The translations under genes and the position numbers were made by a program. DNA of 64,000 nt from Neurospora crassa OR74A (taxonomy: Eukaryota; Ascomycota; Sordariomycetes; Sordariales; Sordariaceae). The DNA lies in NCBI RefSeq assembly GCF_000182925.2, contig NC_026506.1:62001-126000 (forward strand), written 5' to 3'. Positions 25,301 through 41,867 of the stretch are shown here, piece by piece (the stretch's first letter is position 1; each line of letters begins with the position of its first letter). The notes beneath the pieces are model-generated. The model was not told the origin of the DNA. It worked only from the letters and a program-made list of their open reading frames with translations, and ran no database searches.

Positions 25301-28300
25301 GATTCTGAGACGACTTACCGCTCCAAATGCAAATTCACCAGCAGCTCATCCTTCTCCGCGTCAGGGACGAACTCAACCACGATCGGGACCTGCGTTAATT
25401 AGCCGTCAGCGCAAATCCTACAACCTATCGTCCCTTGATCATCATCACCAACAAGTCAATCAGCAAAGGAGAACTCACATCCATATCACCCTCATCTCTC
25501 ACCACCTTCCACAGGCTGTCCTCCTTCTCCCCATATCCGCCACCTTGTTGCAGCAACAAAAGTGTGTCAAAAAGTCTCTCTTGTGCCTGAACAAGCCCCT
25601 GCACCTTTCTCAAAGATGCAAACCCAGGCCCTTCTAAAAGTCTAGTCCCCAGCTGGCCAAATGCTTTTACCAAGTCAAAATTCCTGCGTCCGTCGAGATC
25701 GTCCAACCTCATCCTCACCGGGACTGTGTTGAAGCAAGGCGCCACGAGCTCATCAATTCCTTCGATTGACAAGGTACGACCGCTGAGCACGTTACCGAAG
25801 CATACGTCTTCCGTCCTAAGTACCACCGACAAAACGGTGGCCCATGAGGCTTGAACAAGGGAGAGAAGTGAGACGCTCGAGTGCCTGGCCTTGCTAAGGA
25901 CTTGACTGAGTGAAATTGGGATGGGTTTTTTCAGTAGCACCGGCGCTGGCAACTCAGCTGTGCTGGAAGGAGCAAAGTGGAACGAATTGATCAACAGACG
26001 GGGATGCAGTCCAGCAAGCTGCTCCCTCCAGAACGTCTCCGTCTCCGGTGCCCGCGCAAACGCCAGACTCTCGCGGAGGAAGGGCTCATATTTCGGTGCT
26101 GGAGGTAGCTCCTGGCCGGCAAGAAGCTGTTCCACTTCGTAGAGCAAACGCTGGATGGCCACTCCGTCGTACAGAGCGTGGTGGCAGATGAATGACAGGA
26201 ACTTGCCATCTCCACTGTTGATTATCGCAAGTGAAATGGGCGGCTTGAAAGAGTCGACCGGCTCGGAGAGGGTCGAAACGTGCTTCTCGATGACTTCCCC
26301 CAAATCATCGGCTGAAGAAACACCAAACTCCAGCCATGGTATCTCCCAGCTCCCAGCTTCCAACACTACCTGGACCATCGGCCGCTCCGGATCCTCAGTG
26401 GACACAAAAGCCGCCCTTAGAATCCCCTGCCTCTGACAAGCCTTGGCCCACGTGCGCCTCAAGCTTTCCACATTGCAAGTAGCTCCGAGCTTCAGCAGCA
26501 TCTTGTTCACGTACGCCCCACCCTCACGCCCAATAGAAGCAGCAAGCATACCCTCCTGTAGTGGTGTACAAGGCAACACCTTTTCTACATTCTTCCCCTT
26601 CTCTTCAAACTGCTCTGTAATAGCCCGGGAAAGCTGTTCTGAGACCAACAACTCCAGGCTTTTCTCCTTTCCCGTTTCTGCTTCCGCTCCCACTTCTTTT
26701 GCCGTGGCCGCTGCCGGGGGCCCGGAAGAGGGCGACTCGGACAACGCCAACGCGATTCTCGCGACGGTAGAACTTCGAAGAATTGCTGATATTGCGAGGC
26801 GCCTGCCGCCGAGGTGAGATGAAAGCTGCTTGGAGAGTTCGATAGCAGAAATGGAATCCAATCCGAAAGCCGTGAGGGGCGTCCATCTTTTCACGCTGCT
26901 CCGGTCAACCGCAAAGACGCGGCAAACAATTTCTGCCACTTTGCTCTCGTTTTCTGACCACTCCCCGCTGTCATCACTGCTGTCGCTGGAGCCAATCGAA
27001 GGGCCAGCAGAGGCGAGGTACTCCTGGGCAAGGGAGGTGAAGGTCTCTTCGAGGAGGCGGCGGTCGAGCTTACCAGATGCTGTGATGGGCAGCTTGGTGA
27101 GAGGAATGATGAACGAAGGGATCATGTAACTTGGTACTCGTGCCTCAACGAATTGAAAGATGGAGCGGACTTCACTTTGAAGGACATCGTCGAGCTCGAG
27201 GATCTGGAATGTTGTTGTGCGGCCATGGATACCGGGGACGAAGAAGCTGACGATTTGTCCTTGCCCTGCGCTGGTGGAAGCCACTCCTTTATTCGGCTTG
27301 AAGAACAGTGTCGCGCACTCGGTCCCGTTGCCCTCCATCTTCCCATCCTCTCCTACGGCCTCCTTTTCTTCCACGCCATTCGCTTGATCCACCGAACTAC
27401 CCCCCAGCTTGTTGCCCGCACTTGCCTGAACCGCCGCCTGCACAACAGCATTAACCTCTCCCAGCTCAGCCCTCTGACCTCTCACCTTCACCTGTTCATC
27501 CACCCTTCCCCAAATCATCAAACTACCATCGGCCAGCATCCTACCCAGATCGCCTGACCTATACACCCTCCCCCACTTTTTATCCACCACGAACTTCCTA
27601 CTTGTCAGGTCTTCCTGCCCGAGATAACCCTTGACAACTTGATCTCCACCAAAACAAAGCTCACCAAACCCTCCGACTGGGACCAGATCGAGCTTATCAG
27701 AGTTAGGACACACCACGAACGCGCTGGTGTTGGGAAAGGTGAAACCCAAATGTCGTGTCCTGTGACGAGGAGGGATGGTCATCTTCTTGACAGAGCAGAT
27801 GTTGGTAGTCTCGGAAGGGCCATAGCCCTGCCATAGCTGCTTGTGCCATTTACTTGCCACCGCAGGTGTCATCGGTTCTCCTGCCGTCACCAGGAATTCC
27901 ACACCAGGTACATTTTCAGGGGAAACGAGCGAGGCGACGGTAGGCGTCATGGAAAGATGGGTAATTTCAAGGGAACAGATAGATTGTTCGAGGTCGGCAA
28001 AGAGGATATCGTTGGTGCCGGAGCAGAGGGTCATGGATTGGGTCCAGGCGAAGAAGATCTCAAAGACCGAAACGTCAAAGGCCTGGGAGCAGGACTGAAG
28101 GAGGCGGGATTTGCCGGGTATTGATGGGTAGATGCGAGATAGGACGTCCAGATTGCTGACGATGTTGAATTGGGTGACGCAAACCCCTTTGGGTATCCCA
28201 GTAGAACCGGAGGTGTATATGATGTAGGCGATGCGGGAAGGATCGACTGGGATGTTGAGGTTTTCATTAGAGAGGCCGCCTAGGTCCGCAGTCTCGAGGT

Positions 28301-31300
28301 TGGTGAACTTGACCTCTCCAATCTCCTCAAACTTTGTCGCGGAGTCAGAATCAGCCAGACAGTGCCGGAGACCAGCCTGCCCAAAAACTGTCTTTACCCT
28401 CTCAACCGGCGTGGTGGGCAGTAAAGGCAGATACGCACATCCAGCCTTGAGAATCGCCAGTATTCCCGCATAGAGAAGTACCGATTTCTCCATGACAATG
28501 GCCACAATGTCTCCCTTCTCCACACCTTGGCTTTTCAACAGCCAGGCAATTTTGTTGGCCATTGTGTTCAACTCCCTGTAGCTCACACTCTTCGCTACTA
28601 CGGTGCCATCTTCCGCAATCCTCTCCGCAAAGCAAAGTGCCTCCTGATTCGGGTTCCTCTCAACGGCTACCTCAACAGCCTTCGCCAAATCTGGCACCCC
28701 TTCAAGCGTCTTGGGGTGCTCGTTATAGATCGACAACAGTTTCCTCGGAAATACTTTCTTGAGACAGGATACGTCCGTGTCCAAGCTGCGGAGCATAGCC
28801 TCAACAAGGACACTCAATTGATCCCCTATGACGGCGATCTGAGCCCCGGTAAATGCATCAATGTGATATGTGAGGGTCAGGCCATACCCATCCTGGTGGG
28901 GCTCGACTTCAACGAGAAGTTTCGTCTCAAGCCAGTCCCGACCTTGTTCCAACTCCACGAACTTCCTCTCTCCGTCCCTGTTCGCATCCCTAGTCGGGCT
29001 TTCGAGCGTCTCCTGATAGACAAGAAGCACATCAAACGGACTCTGTCCAGCCTGAATCCCTACAACCCTCTTGATCTCCTTCAGTGGCAACACGCTATGT
29101 TTCATCACCTCCCTACCCACCGCCTGAACATTCCCCAGCAAATCCCTCACCGTCCTCACACTTGCCAGATCCGTCCTCAGCGGCACCGTAGCAATACACG
29201 GTCCGATGATCTTCTCAATGCCCGGCACAGGAATCGTTCGCCCCGATGTTACCGTGCCGATGACCACGTCTTGACTTCCGACGTAAACGCTCCATAGCCA
29301 AGCTAAAGCAGCCTGGAAGAGGACTGGCGGAGTACAGCCAAGTTCGCGAAGTACGGACTTGACTTGCTGGGGAGAAAGAGAGGGAAGATGGACGGAGTGG
29401 GACTGAACTGTGGAAGAAGGAGGGATGTCGGGTCGCAGTTCTGGGATTGAAGGAGGTTGGAAACCAGCGAGATGTTGAGCCCAGAATTCGCGGGCTAAGT
29501 TGCAAGACCGGCGATAAGATGCGGAATGGTAGTAGGTTGTGACGGCGCTAAATTGGGGACGTGACTTGGGAGTAGAATCGTTGATGAAGGAGTGAAGGTC
29601 AGAGAGGAGGAGATCGGTTGACCAGCCGTCATAGATGGCATGATGAATCTGAAGGACGGCCGTAATAGATGATGTGGCTGGGGGAGAGGAGAGGAAAATG
29701 CGGAAGGGGCGGAGGAAGTCGTCATCACCGAAGAAGGAGAACTCATCAGAAATGTTGTCGACCGCCGCAATCAGTGAGTCGGCGAGGGAGTGGAAGATGA
29801 CCTGCAGGAATTGACCGCCATGGTGAACAAACCCCGTCCGTAAAGCCTCGTTTGAGTGCGCAAGCTGAAGAAACCACGACCGGATATCCATCTCCGTGGA
29901 GCCCTCCGGGAAATTGAGCTTCAACCAGTTGCAGTACGCCCTCGGGTTGGCAGTGGTTTCAGACAGCATCGCAGATTGAAGCGGCGTACAAGACAGCACA
30001 GCTTCGATATCCTCCAACCGTCCCTTCAAAATGTCGTTGCTGGCTACGATCTCAGCCGGCTGATACGTCTGCATGTCCCGTTCCTGGCCCTCTTCATCAT
30101 CAGTTCCCTCAGCCTCAAGACCCCTGATCACTTCCCTTAAAGCTCTGATTGTCCTGGCCCCCAGGATTGCGTTGGCTCCAATTTCCACCCCCATCGTCTG
30201 CCTCAGTACACTCGCCATCTTGATAGCACTTAACGAGTCCATGCCCGCATGCATCAAATTCTGGGTTGGGTGCACGACAACTCCCAAGGTATCTCGCACC
30301 AAGACAGAAATCTGCCTCTCCTCTTCATCTCTAAAATTTTCTACTTTCGGCGGCCCGCTAACCTGCGTGGCTTCATACTCTGCAACCAGTCCCTTTCTGT
30401 CCACTTTTCCTGACGCCAAGCGTGGGAATTCTGTCATGACGATAATGTCACCAGGGACCATGAATCCAGGTAACCAGGCTTTGCAACAGTCTTCAATCTT
30501 GGTAGCCATGGAATCGACTGAATCGGCAGCGCAAAAGAGGACGAGAATTCCTTTAATTACCGCTGCAAAAGCGGAGTGACATCCCGGAGCACGCAAAGCG
30601 GCATGTTCAATCTCACCTAGCTCGATGCGTTGACCGCGAAGTTTGACTTGGCCATCGCCAATTCTGCCCATACACTGCATTGTGCCGTCAGGGAGCATGC
30701 GCGCCTTGTCCTTTGTGCGGTAGAGCAAGCCGTAGACGGGGTGAGTAACGAAAGCTTCAGCAGTGACTTCTGGGCGGTTTAGGTAGTAGGGGGCTAGCTG
30801 ATGACCGCCGATGGCGAGTTCACCAACATCGCCGAGCGGAACAACCTTTATCTCTGAGGCGTCGACTCCCCCCTCAGGTATCGCCAGAATGAAAGAGGAG
30901 ACCGTGTCAAAGGAGAAACCAATTAGGCCGGGAACAGAGTCCGCAGCAAAGGCGGGCTGGACGGTGCAGTGGATAGCAGCTTCAGTTGGGCCGTACATGC
31001 CCCAGAGGATACTATCCTTGGCATCACTGCCACCGAATTCACGAACGACGGGCTGGGTGAGCATCTCGCCGATGGTCAGAAGTAGCTTCAGACCGGGGGC
31101 ATTTTCCCTCTTGCGCAACAAACTTCCAGCCACTGAAGGCGTAAGCTCGCAAGCATCAATCTCCAATTCATTGATGACCCCAGGCAAATCATTGAGCATG
31201 GCCGACCTGTCACAGCTGACTAGTGTCTTTCCCCTGAAGAGAGGGAAAAAGATCTCGAAGACGGAGACGTCAAAGGTAGGTGCAGCAAACTGAAGGAACC

Positions 31301-31958
31301 GTGAGAACTCGGGGATATGTCGATCGTGAGCTAGCAAAGACTGAGTGGCAGCGTCGTGGGTGATGGGCACGCCTTTGGGAGTTCCTGTGGAGCCGGAGGT
31401 GTACATGACATAGGCTAGGTTCGTTGGTGTTGGTCGCCTGTGTTCGACTGTCTTTGTGGCTGTGAAAGCCTCTTCGGTGAGTAGGAGAACCAACTTGCCC
31501 GTTTCATCCTCGGGCACCCTCTCCGCCAACTCGGGCGTGGTAATGACCAAGGCAGCCGAGACTTGGTCAAGGATGAACTTTGCTCTTTCCAGAGGAATAT
31601 CAAGGTTAAGGGGACAGAAGGCCGCTCCGGCTTTGAGAATCGCCAATTGGGCAATGTACAAATCTGGACATTGGGGGACGAGGACCGGGACGATAGGTTG
31701 TGAGTCGTCGTTGGTCACCGGCCCGACGAGAGACGATATCCTGGCCGCCAGGGAGTCAGATCTTCTGTGCAGCTCGTGGTACGACAGTGAGACCCGCGAG
31801 CCGTCAGGGGCGAGGTAGTCGATGGCAAGTGCATCATTACCTCTTGTCTCGGAGCGGTGTTGTACGAGATGATGAAGGAGACTGGGACCTGGGAGTTTTC
31901 TTGGTGGGTGGTTGGCAATGGAGAGGGCAATGTCTGGGCGCGAGTCGACTGTAGCCAT
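16380..31958 (-). CDS. sidC: Ferrichrome/ferricrocin-type siderophore nonribosomal peptide synthetase (SidC/NPS2-like)
   Basis: Three exons, 31958-25479, 25389-25319 (71 nt) and 25254-16380, give about 5,141 residues. Introns are 89 nt (GTGAGT..CGCAG) and 64 nt (GTAAGT..AACAG); the mini-exon supplies VPIVVEFVPDAEKDELLVNLHLE. Domain order: A1 (YTSGSTGTPKG ~185), T1 (Ser ~573), C1 (HHAIYDG ~772), A2 (YTSGSTGIPKG ~1250), T2 (~1702), C2 (HHALYDG ~1924), T3 (Ser ~2291), C3 (HHVLYDA), A3 (YTSGTTGTPKG ~2985), T4 (~3402), C4 (FHGVYDA ~3618), T5 (~3963), C5 (AHALYDG ~4174), T6 (~4531), C6 (HHALYDA ~4758). Three A domains, terminal T-C repeats and no thioesterase are features of fungal ferrichrome-type synthetases, which join Gly/Ser and N5-acyl-N5-hydroxyornithine and cyclise through a C domain. 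The ornithine hydroxylase gene lies across the divergent upstream region. The symbol is by family; the product is not proven. Confidence 0.93.
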
Positions 31959-33747
31959 TGTGGGTTGCTTAGTTAGTTGGTGGTGATGGCCTCTTTGGCC
32001 TTTTGTTGTCTTTCAGCACGATGAAGTGCTATTATTGAGCCGGGTAGGAGCCCGTGTTTAGCGGTTGCGCGGCGGATGTAGTGGGACACCGGGATGGGAG
32101 GCGGCTGTAAGTGCCCGATATAATGTGGTGAGACTGTCCAATAAGGAATGAGGGCGTCCTGAGTGCCTCCAGTTGGTGTTGCTGATTTGCAAACTGATAT
32201 ACCCAAAACGTTAACACGAGTCCCCAAGGCGTCAATCTTATTCGCTACCTGCCCAAGGACGGCCATCATGTGTTATACATGACCAAGATCTCAAATGGAC
32301 ACAAACAGAGGGAGAGAGAGACTTACGACGTCTGCTATTGGTGATTGGCTGTGCTTGAGGGTGAAGTGCCACTTGATGTTGGATGATTTGATTTCTATGC
32401 AGAATCATTGGTCAGAGGCCGTCGACATGAAGAAGAACAACATGAGGAGGCTCAGTTCAGTCAACGTTGATTTGGAAGTGGGAGACTGTCTGTGATGGGC
32501 CAGCCAGCTATCCCGGGACTGGAGTGCCAAGGCGAGTAGGAGGGACGGGGGTGCAGATCTGTGTGCGTGTCTGTGTCTGTGTCTGTGGTTGACGACGTTG
32601 GAATCACCAGGCACGCTTGAGACGGGGAGACGGTGGTGGTGAAGTCGGGAGCGAGAGACTGGAGAGGGGAAAGACGACGTGATGTTCCATGGATGGCGGC
32701 ATCCTTCCCTTTGCGATAGGTTCGAGTACCTGCCTAGCTCGCTCGATAAGTAATTTTAGTGGAGCTGCGATGGATCGCTCCAGTCGAAACTTGGAAGTTG
32801 CAATGCGACTGTCCTCCCTTGTTTGCCAGTGTTTTGGGAAGGTGCCGGAAATTGCGTCCGCGGCGTCGTCTTCTTCCAAAAATCAAACAGATGCCTTCCT
32901 TCCGTGTGGTCTCCAGCTGCTGTCCCGTGTTTTGTCCGGTCCCGAGTTGAGCCCGGCCCAAGCTCGGTGGTGTTCACAATACCGTACTATGTAGAGGTAG
33001 GAGGGGCCGTTCCGTGTCCCGGTTCCCGCTCCCCGCCGTCAACTCCGGCCGCCAGTCCATACAGCGAGGTCTTGGCCTGTTCCAGCTGGTGATCATTCAC
33101 GAATGAAATCCAGATGTTCGTACCTTGATTGGGATATGCAAGGTACCGATACCCTTATGCTTCGGTACTCAATGCCGGTCTTCAAAGTTATCACATCTGG
33201 ATACCGTCACAAATGAAAGACAAGCTGCAGATCGAGGTACCCTTTTTGTCGGTAGAGCCAAGATCCAATTATCCAAACATGCTTGATAGTACTCGTAACC
33301 TTCACTTTCAAGATCGAAGTGCAAATTCTTCAAAATGTCTCTGCAACTTATCACACTGGCCGCCAGTGACGGTGCGGACGTTCCTTCTTTGGAAAACCAA
33401 AAATCGAGATGGTGAGATGACCCAAGGTTACAGTGGAGTCCAAACTGACCAATTGGAACTGCCAGCCAAGACCCAAAGCTTGGCATTTTTGGCATCGCTC
33501 GGGCACGGGAGCGACCATGACCGACGGGAATCCTCACCAAAAGACATTCCACCACTTTTGCACCAAAACAGCGAGAAATGAAACCACCTTTTTCATTTGA
33601 AATGCTGAAACTCTATCTTACACGCGGGGGCCTTTCGGCATCGGTCCCCTGTACCCCCGGAACGAGTTCTAACACCTAACCCTGACCGCTAGCCCTAGCA
33701 CTGACCTTGGGAGCAGCCCGCGCAAAGCTAGGTACCCAGGTACCTAA
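31959..33747. other. NRPS upstream region up to the PIF element
   Basis: This is the 5' flank of the NRPS. I read it for the iron-GATA consensus ATCWGATAA on both strands and found none. Only isolated GATA cores occur, such as GATAAG at 32745-32750 and TTATCA near 33348. Short open frames (for example minus 31973-32269 and minus 32604-32879) have no recognisable domain. GT-rich simple sequence occurs near 32560-32590. Confidence 0.5.
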
Positions 33748-33788
33748 GGGCGTATTCCATTCGTCGTTTTTTAGCGTTTTCACCGGGT
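33748..33788 (+). repeat. Left terminal inverted repeat of the PIF element
   Basis: About 41 bp matching the right end (37373-37413) in inverse orientation with a few mismatches. It lies directly after the TAA duplication at 33745-33747 and carries TTTTCACCGGGT toward its inner side, a motif that recurs as sub-terminal repeats near 33840. Confidence 0.85.
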
Positions 33789-34141
33789 GAAAAGACCCGG
33801 TGAAAATCGTATTCCCCGAGTGGCATAGACAACTTTGTACCTTTTCACCGGGTTACAACGTCCGTGCACGTCTTTACAACCTAGTGAAAAAAAAATCCCC
33901 GCTTTTTAATATTCTAACCAACTAAAGTACAAAACCACTTTTTTACCGGATAAACAGAAAAATCAATATTTTACAAATCGCAACCGGGTAGATTTTTGCA
34001 AATTTTAGTACCCAAACTCGCTACCCCCAATATATAGTACAATTTTAATACTATATATACTATAAATACTGTATATTACCCCCCTTAATACCCCCTAGAT
34101 ATAGCGCACATCTACTAGAACTGCCGCAATTACAATACGTA

Positions 34142-35269
34142 AGCGCAAAGTACATATATATATCGCTTTATTTCTAGCGATTATCGTAGTAATACAGTCG
34201 GGTAACCGGCTTGTTATAAACCCTAATCCCTTAAAGGGAATCTTTATTACCAAAGACCTCTTATTTAAATATTAAGGTCGATTATAGTTATTTATCCGTA
34301 TACGAGCAAATACAATATTTACTTTAATTATATAGTTTTAATACAACGTTAAACTATATAGGGGGAGGAAGCTATAAATAAATAAGAAGGTTATAATCTT
34401 TTTATTAATAATATTATAGGATACTACTTATTGGTTCTTAGAATAGGTTATTAAATAAAGTACTACTACTATATATAAATTAGTTTTAAAGTCCTATTAA
34501 AGTTTAATAATTTATATTTACTTCGATTCTCTATATAAATAGGGCCTTTTATTAAATATTAAAGGCTTATATTAAATTTGCCCAATCGAAAATTAAACTC
34601 CCCCTTCTACATACCCTAATAAAGATTGAGACGAACCTAAAGTTATATCCCTATTTTAATAAAGTACTAAGTGCTCTCGATAATTCTTATTTCCTTATAA
34701 AGGTAAATAGTAACGAATAACCTATTTAGCAAACCTATAAAAGTAGGCTCTTAATAAATATTATACTTGTATATAATTTTAATAACTATATCGTATTTAC
34801 TTTACCGGGGTATAAAGGTTCTATATACAACGGTCGAATCTTTAGCACTTCACTAGCGCGTAGCTTCTCAATTCCAACAAATTACTTTTACTTAGCCAAT
34901 AGCAGGTATAATTATTCTTATAGATTATTTATACTATACCGTAGCGTATAATATTATTTATAAGAATTAAAGAAGGGTAGTACTAGACTAATAATATATA
35001 AAGAGCTATATAATCTAAAATATAGTTAGATTAGAATTATTATTAAAAGGGTAATTAATAAATTAAAACTAACCTTCAAAATCCTTACCTCTAAATTAAT
35101 CTTTCCTATTAAAACGCAAACTCTTATTATCTATACTTATATAGTAGTCTTAAATTTTATATTTAAATATAGTAACGTTAATTTTAATAACGAAGACGAG
35201 GTATTTACCTACTTTAAGGAGGAGGGGGCGGATATACCGGATAAGGAAGAGGAAGAGGAAATACCGTAG
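34142..35269 (+). pseudogene. PIF/Harbinger (DDE_Tnp_4) transposase relic
   Basis: One reading frame with internal stop codons can be followed to a terminal TAG at 35267-35269. It shows the family blocks in order: LKLYPYFNKVLSALDNSYF (about 34637-34695), FTLPGYKGSIYNGRIFSTSLARSF (34796-34868), FYLANSRY, YNLKYSRIRIIIKRVINKL with FKILTSKLIF (about 35010-35105), and an acidic tail. The first catalytic Asp is still present (GAT at 34679). The second acidic site, usually Asp before Gly-Arg, is Asn (AAC at 34829). The Glu of the IIER block is Lys (AAA at 35045). Both changes fit G-to-A transitions. The original start codon is not evident; the left coordinate is approximate. Confidence 0.75.
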
Positions 35270-35885
35270 ACCAACTTTAATAAGGAGGAGATACGAAGCG
35301 GGAAGAATAGTTTAATATATAAATATTGTAAGAAAATTACAAAGTAAATATAGCGGGATTATTGCACGTATTTCAAAAAAACCGAAGGGAAAATTAAATA
35401 GAAGGGAAAATTAAATAGAGGGGAGAATTAATTAGAAATAAATTATTTTAATAATTATTATTAAAAATAAACAAATATATTAAAAATCGAACACTTCGTT
35501 AAAATTGAATTTAGGGGTAGTATTTATATTAGATATATTATATTAAAACGTTAGCTCCCGCTAGCGGACCCGTACTAGAAATCCCCGTTTCTATTATTAC
35601 TACCTTTATTTTAATATTTTTACTAATTATAATATAAAATTACTAGTATATACAACTTATCTAGGCGACTCTAGTATTCTTTTTGTATAATAATTTAAAC
35701 GAGTTTAAGATTTTCTATATTATAGTAAAAACTAGAAAAAAAGAGAAGTATAGGGTCGGCGGGAGCTCCCGCGCACTAATTTCGCTAATTAGGAATTTAA
35801 TATAGTTTAATATAATAAATAATTATTAGAAATATAGTAGATTATAGTATATTTAATTTCGTAGATTTTATTATTATCCCTATTA

Positions 35886-36960
35886 TTAATCCCCTTTTAA
35901 CTCCTCTTCAATTTTATTAAAATATCGTCTCCTCCTCTCTAACTTTAAGTAATAAAATCGTTTAACCTTCTTCTCAAACTCCTCTTACCTTCTTTAAACT
36001 TCTTCCGTAATATCCTTAGAAATATAATTATTTTAATCCTTATTAAAAATCCCTATTACAATCGTAAGCTACTTCGAACTCCTATTTACTATAATAACCG
36101 TAGTAATTACTAATATACCCTTAAGGATAGTTTTATTATAGCTTATCCTCTTCTTTTTCTTTAAGTTAATATTAGAGGAAGCCGATAATTTCTTTTATAA
36201 ACCGCAAGTATAGTGGAGAATTAGTAAAGAGTTTTTATTATTATTATTATTATTATTATTTTCGTCCTTAATTTATATAATAACCTCCTTGTTATTAATA
36301 TTATTTTCGAATAAAGTAGGGTTAATTAATAATTTAAATAGGGTAATTATATTTAAACTAGTAGTACTATATATACCTTCGAAAATGTACTCTATAAATT
36401 CGAAGTAGGGGAGGATAGTATACTTAAATTAAATAATCTTAGGATATTCCTATAAAATATTATTTTATTAGTAAATCCTTACCTAAATCAATATCTTTAA
36501 TAAAATTAATAGTAATTAAATTATCCTAAACGTTTAGTAGTGCTATAATTACGCCCGTATTATTATTGCGACCGAACCCCGATTACAAACGGATAAAATC
36601 CTAGAACCGCTACTTCGTTTTAAAGGTCCTATATTTATTACGAACTTACGTAGTAGTAAAAGTAGTACCCTTTATAGCAAACTAACGTACAATTAATTAA
36701 TATATACCTTCTTTAAAATTATTCTATAATATACTACTATTAAATATAATTTTAGTAAGAATTTTAAGGGTAGTCTTTTTTTAAACTGGGGTTTATCGAA
36801 TTTCTAAAACGCTAACCTTACCTTTACCCTTCTTACTAGAGGGAGGGGGGGTAAGGGGAATAGAGGATTAAATAGACGATAGTTTAATTTAATTAGTATT
36901 AGTAATATTCAATTAAGTAAAGGATTGGGAAATACTAAAGGAGGAGGTATATATAATCGA
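35886..36960 (-). pseudogene. Myb/SANT-like second ORF relic of the PIF element
   Basis: On the minus strand a degraded frame ends at 35886-35888. It contains a block resembling EYPKII-FKYTILPYFEFIEYIFEG (near 36360-36450) and an upstream LKRSSGS..NRGSVA block (near 36540-36630). These resemble the C-terminal half of fungal Myb/SANT-like DNA-binding domain proteins, in which a SGFGWD-type block is followed by HPKA..FR.K.FP.YDEL..LF. A poly-Asn tract comes from the (TTA)n repeat near 36236-36260. The tail is acidic/basic and coiled-coil-like (EEFEKKVKRFYYLKLERRR). Limits are approximate. Confidence 0.5.
36236..36260. repeat. (TTA)n microsatellite inside the PIF element
   Basis: An uninterrupted run of TTA triplets. 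On the minus strand it reads as poly-Asn within the Myb/SANT-like relic. Confidence 0.8.
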
Positions 36961-37372
36961 ATTTTAAGAAGCTATAGCGGGCGGTTAAGAGATTAGTACT
37001 AGCAGTCACAAAAAAAGACAAACGAAATTAAGCACACAGATCGATATTTATCGACCGTTTTATATGATTTAAGTGTATATAGAACCTTCCTCTTTTTACT
37101 ACAATCGATAGAGGATTACAATTTATAGCTAAAACAATATTACCAATAGGTGCTAGCTATATAAAAGTATATATAGAATGCCTTTATTGATTATAGGGGT
37201 AAAAGGTCGTTGTTTGAGGGTTCAATTGGTGGATTTATCGCTATACGCTCACAGATTTTATAAAAGTATATAGAATACGATTTTCACCTATATTTTCACC
37301 AGAGCGTAATGCTAAGGCTGTAACCCAGTGAAAATTGGTCTGTGCGACCTTTTCACCCAAAGTCGCTAAAAT

Positions 37373-37413
37373 CCCGGTGAAAAGACCCAAAAAAGACGAA
37401 TGGAACACGCCCT
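37373..37413 (-). repeat. Right terminal inverted repeat of the PIF element
   Basis: Inverse copy of the left terminal repeat, followed by the TAA duplication at 37414-37416. Inside it, near 37349-37365, is another copy of the TTTTCACCC-type sub-terminal motif. Confidence 0.85.

Positions 37414-41867
<4,454 letters not shown>

Larger units (their letters stand above)
33748..37413. mobile_element. PIF/Harbinger-type DNA transposon, RIP-inactivated
   Basis: The 3,666-bp A+T-rich block is flanked by a 3-bp direct repeat TAA (33745-33747 and 37414-37416). Its ends are inverted repeats: the left end reads GGGCGTATTCCATTCGTCG, and the right end read on the minus strand reads GGGCGTGTTCCATTCGTCT. 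Similarity continues over about 40 bp, including TTTTCACCGGG. GG-starting termini with a TWA target duplication are typical of PIF/Harbinger. Inside are a plus-strand DDE transposase relic and a convergent minus-strand relic resembling a Myb/SANT-like protein, the usual two-gene content of this superfamily. Both are full of stop codons produced by transitions. Confidence 0.88.

Noticed and set aside
33300-33360. GATA cores near the NRPS (TTATCA and similar) as iron-repressor sites
   Set aside because: They do not match ATCWGATAA; single GATA cores are expected often by chance.
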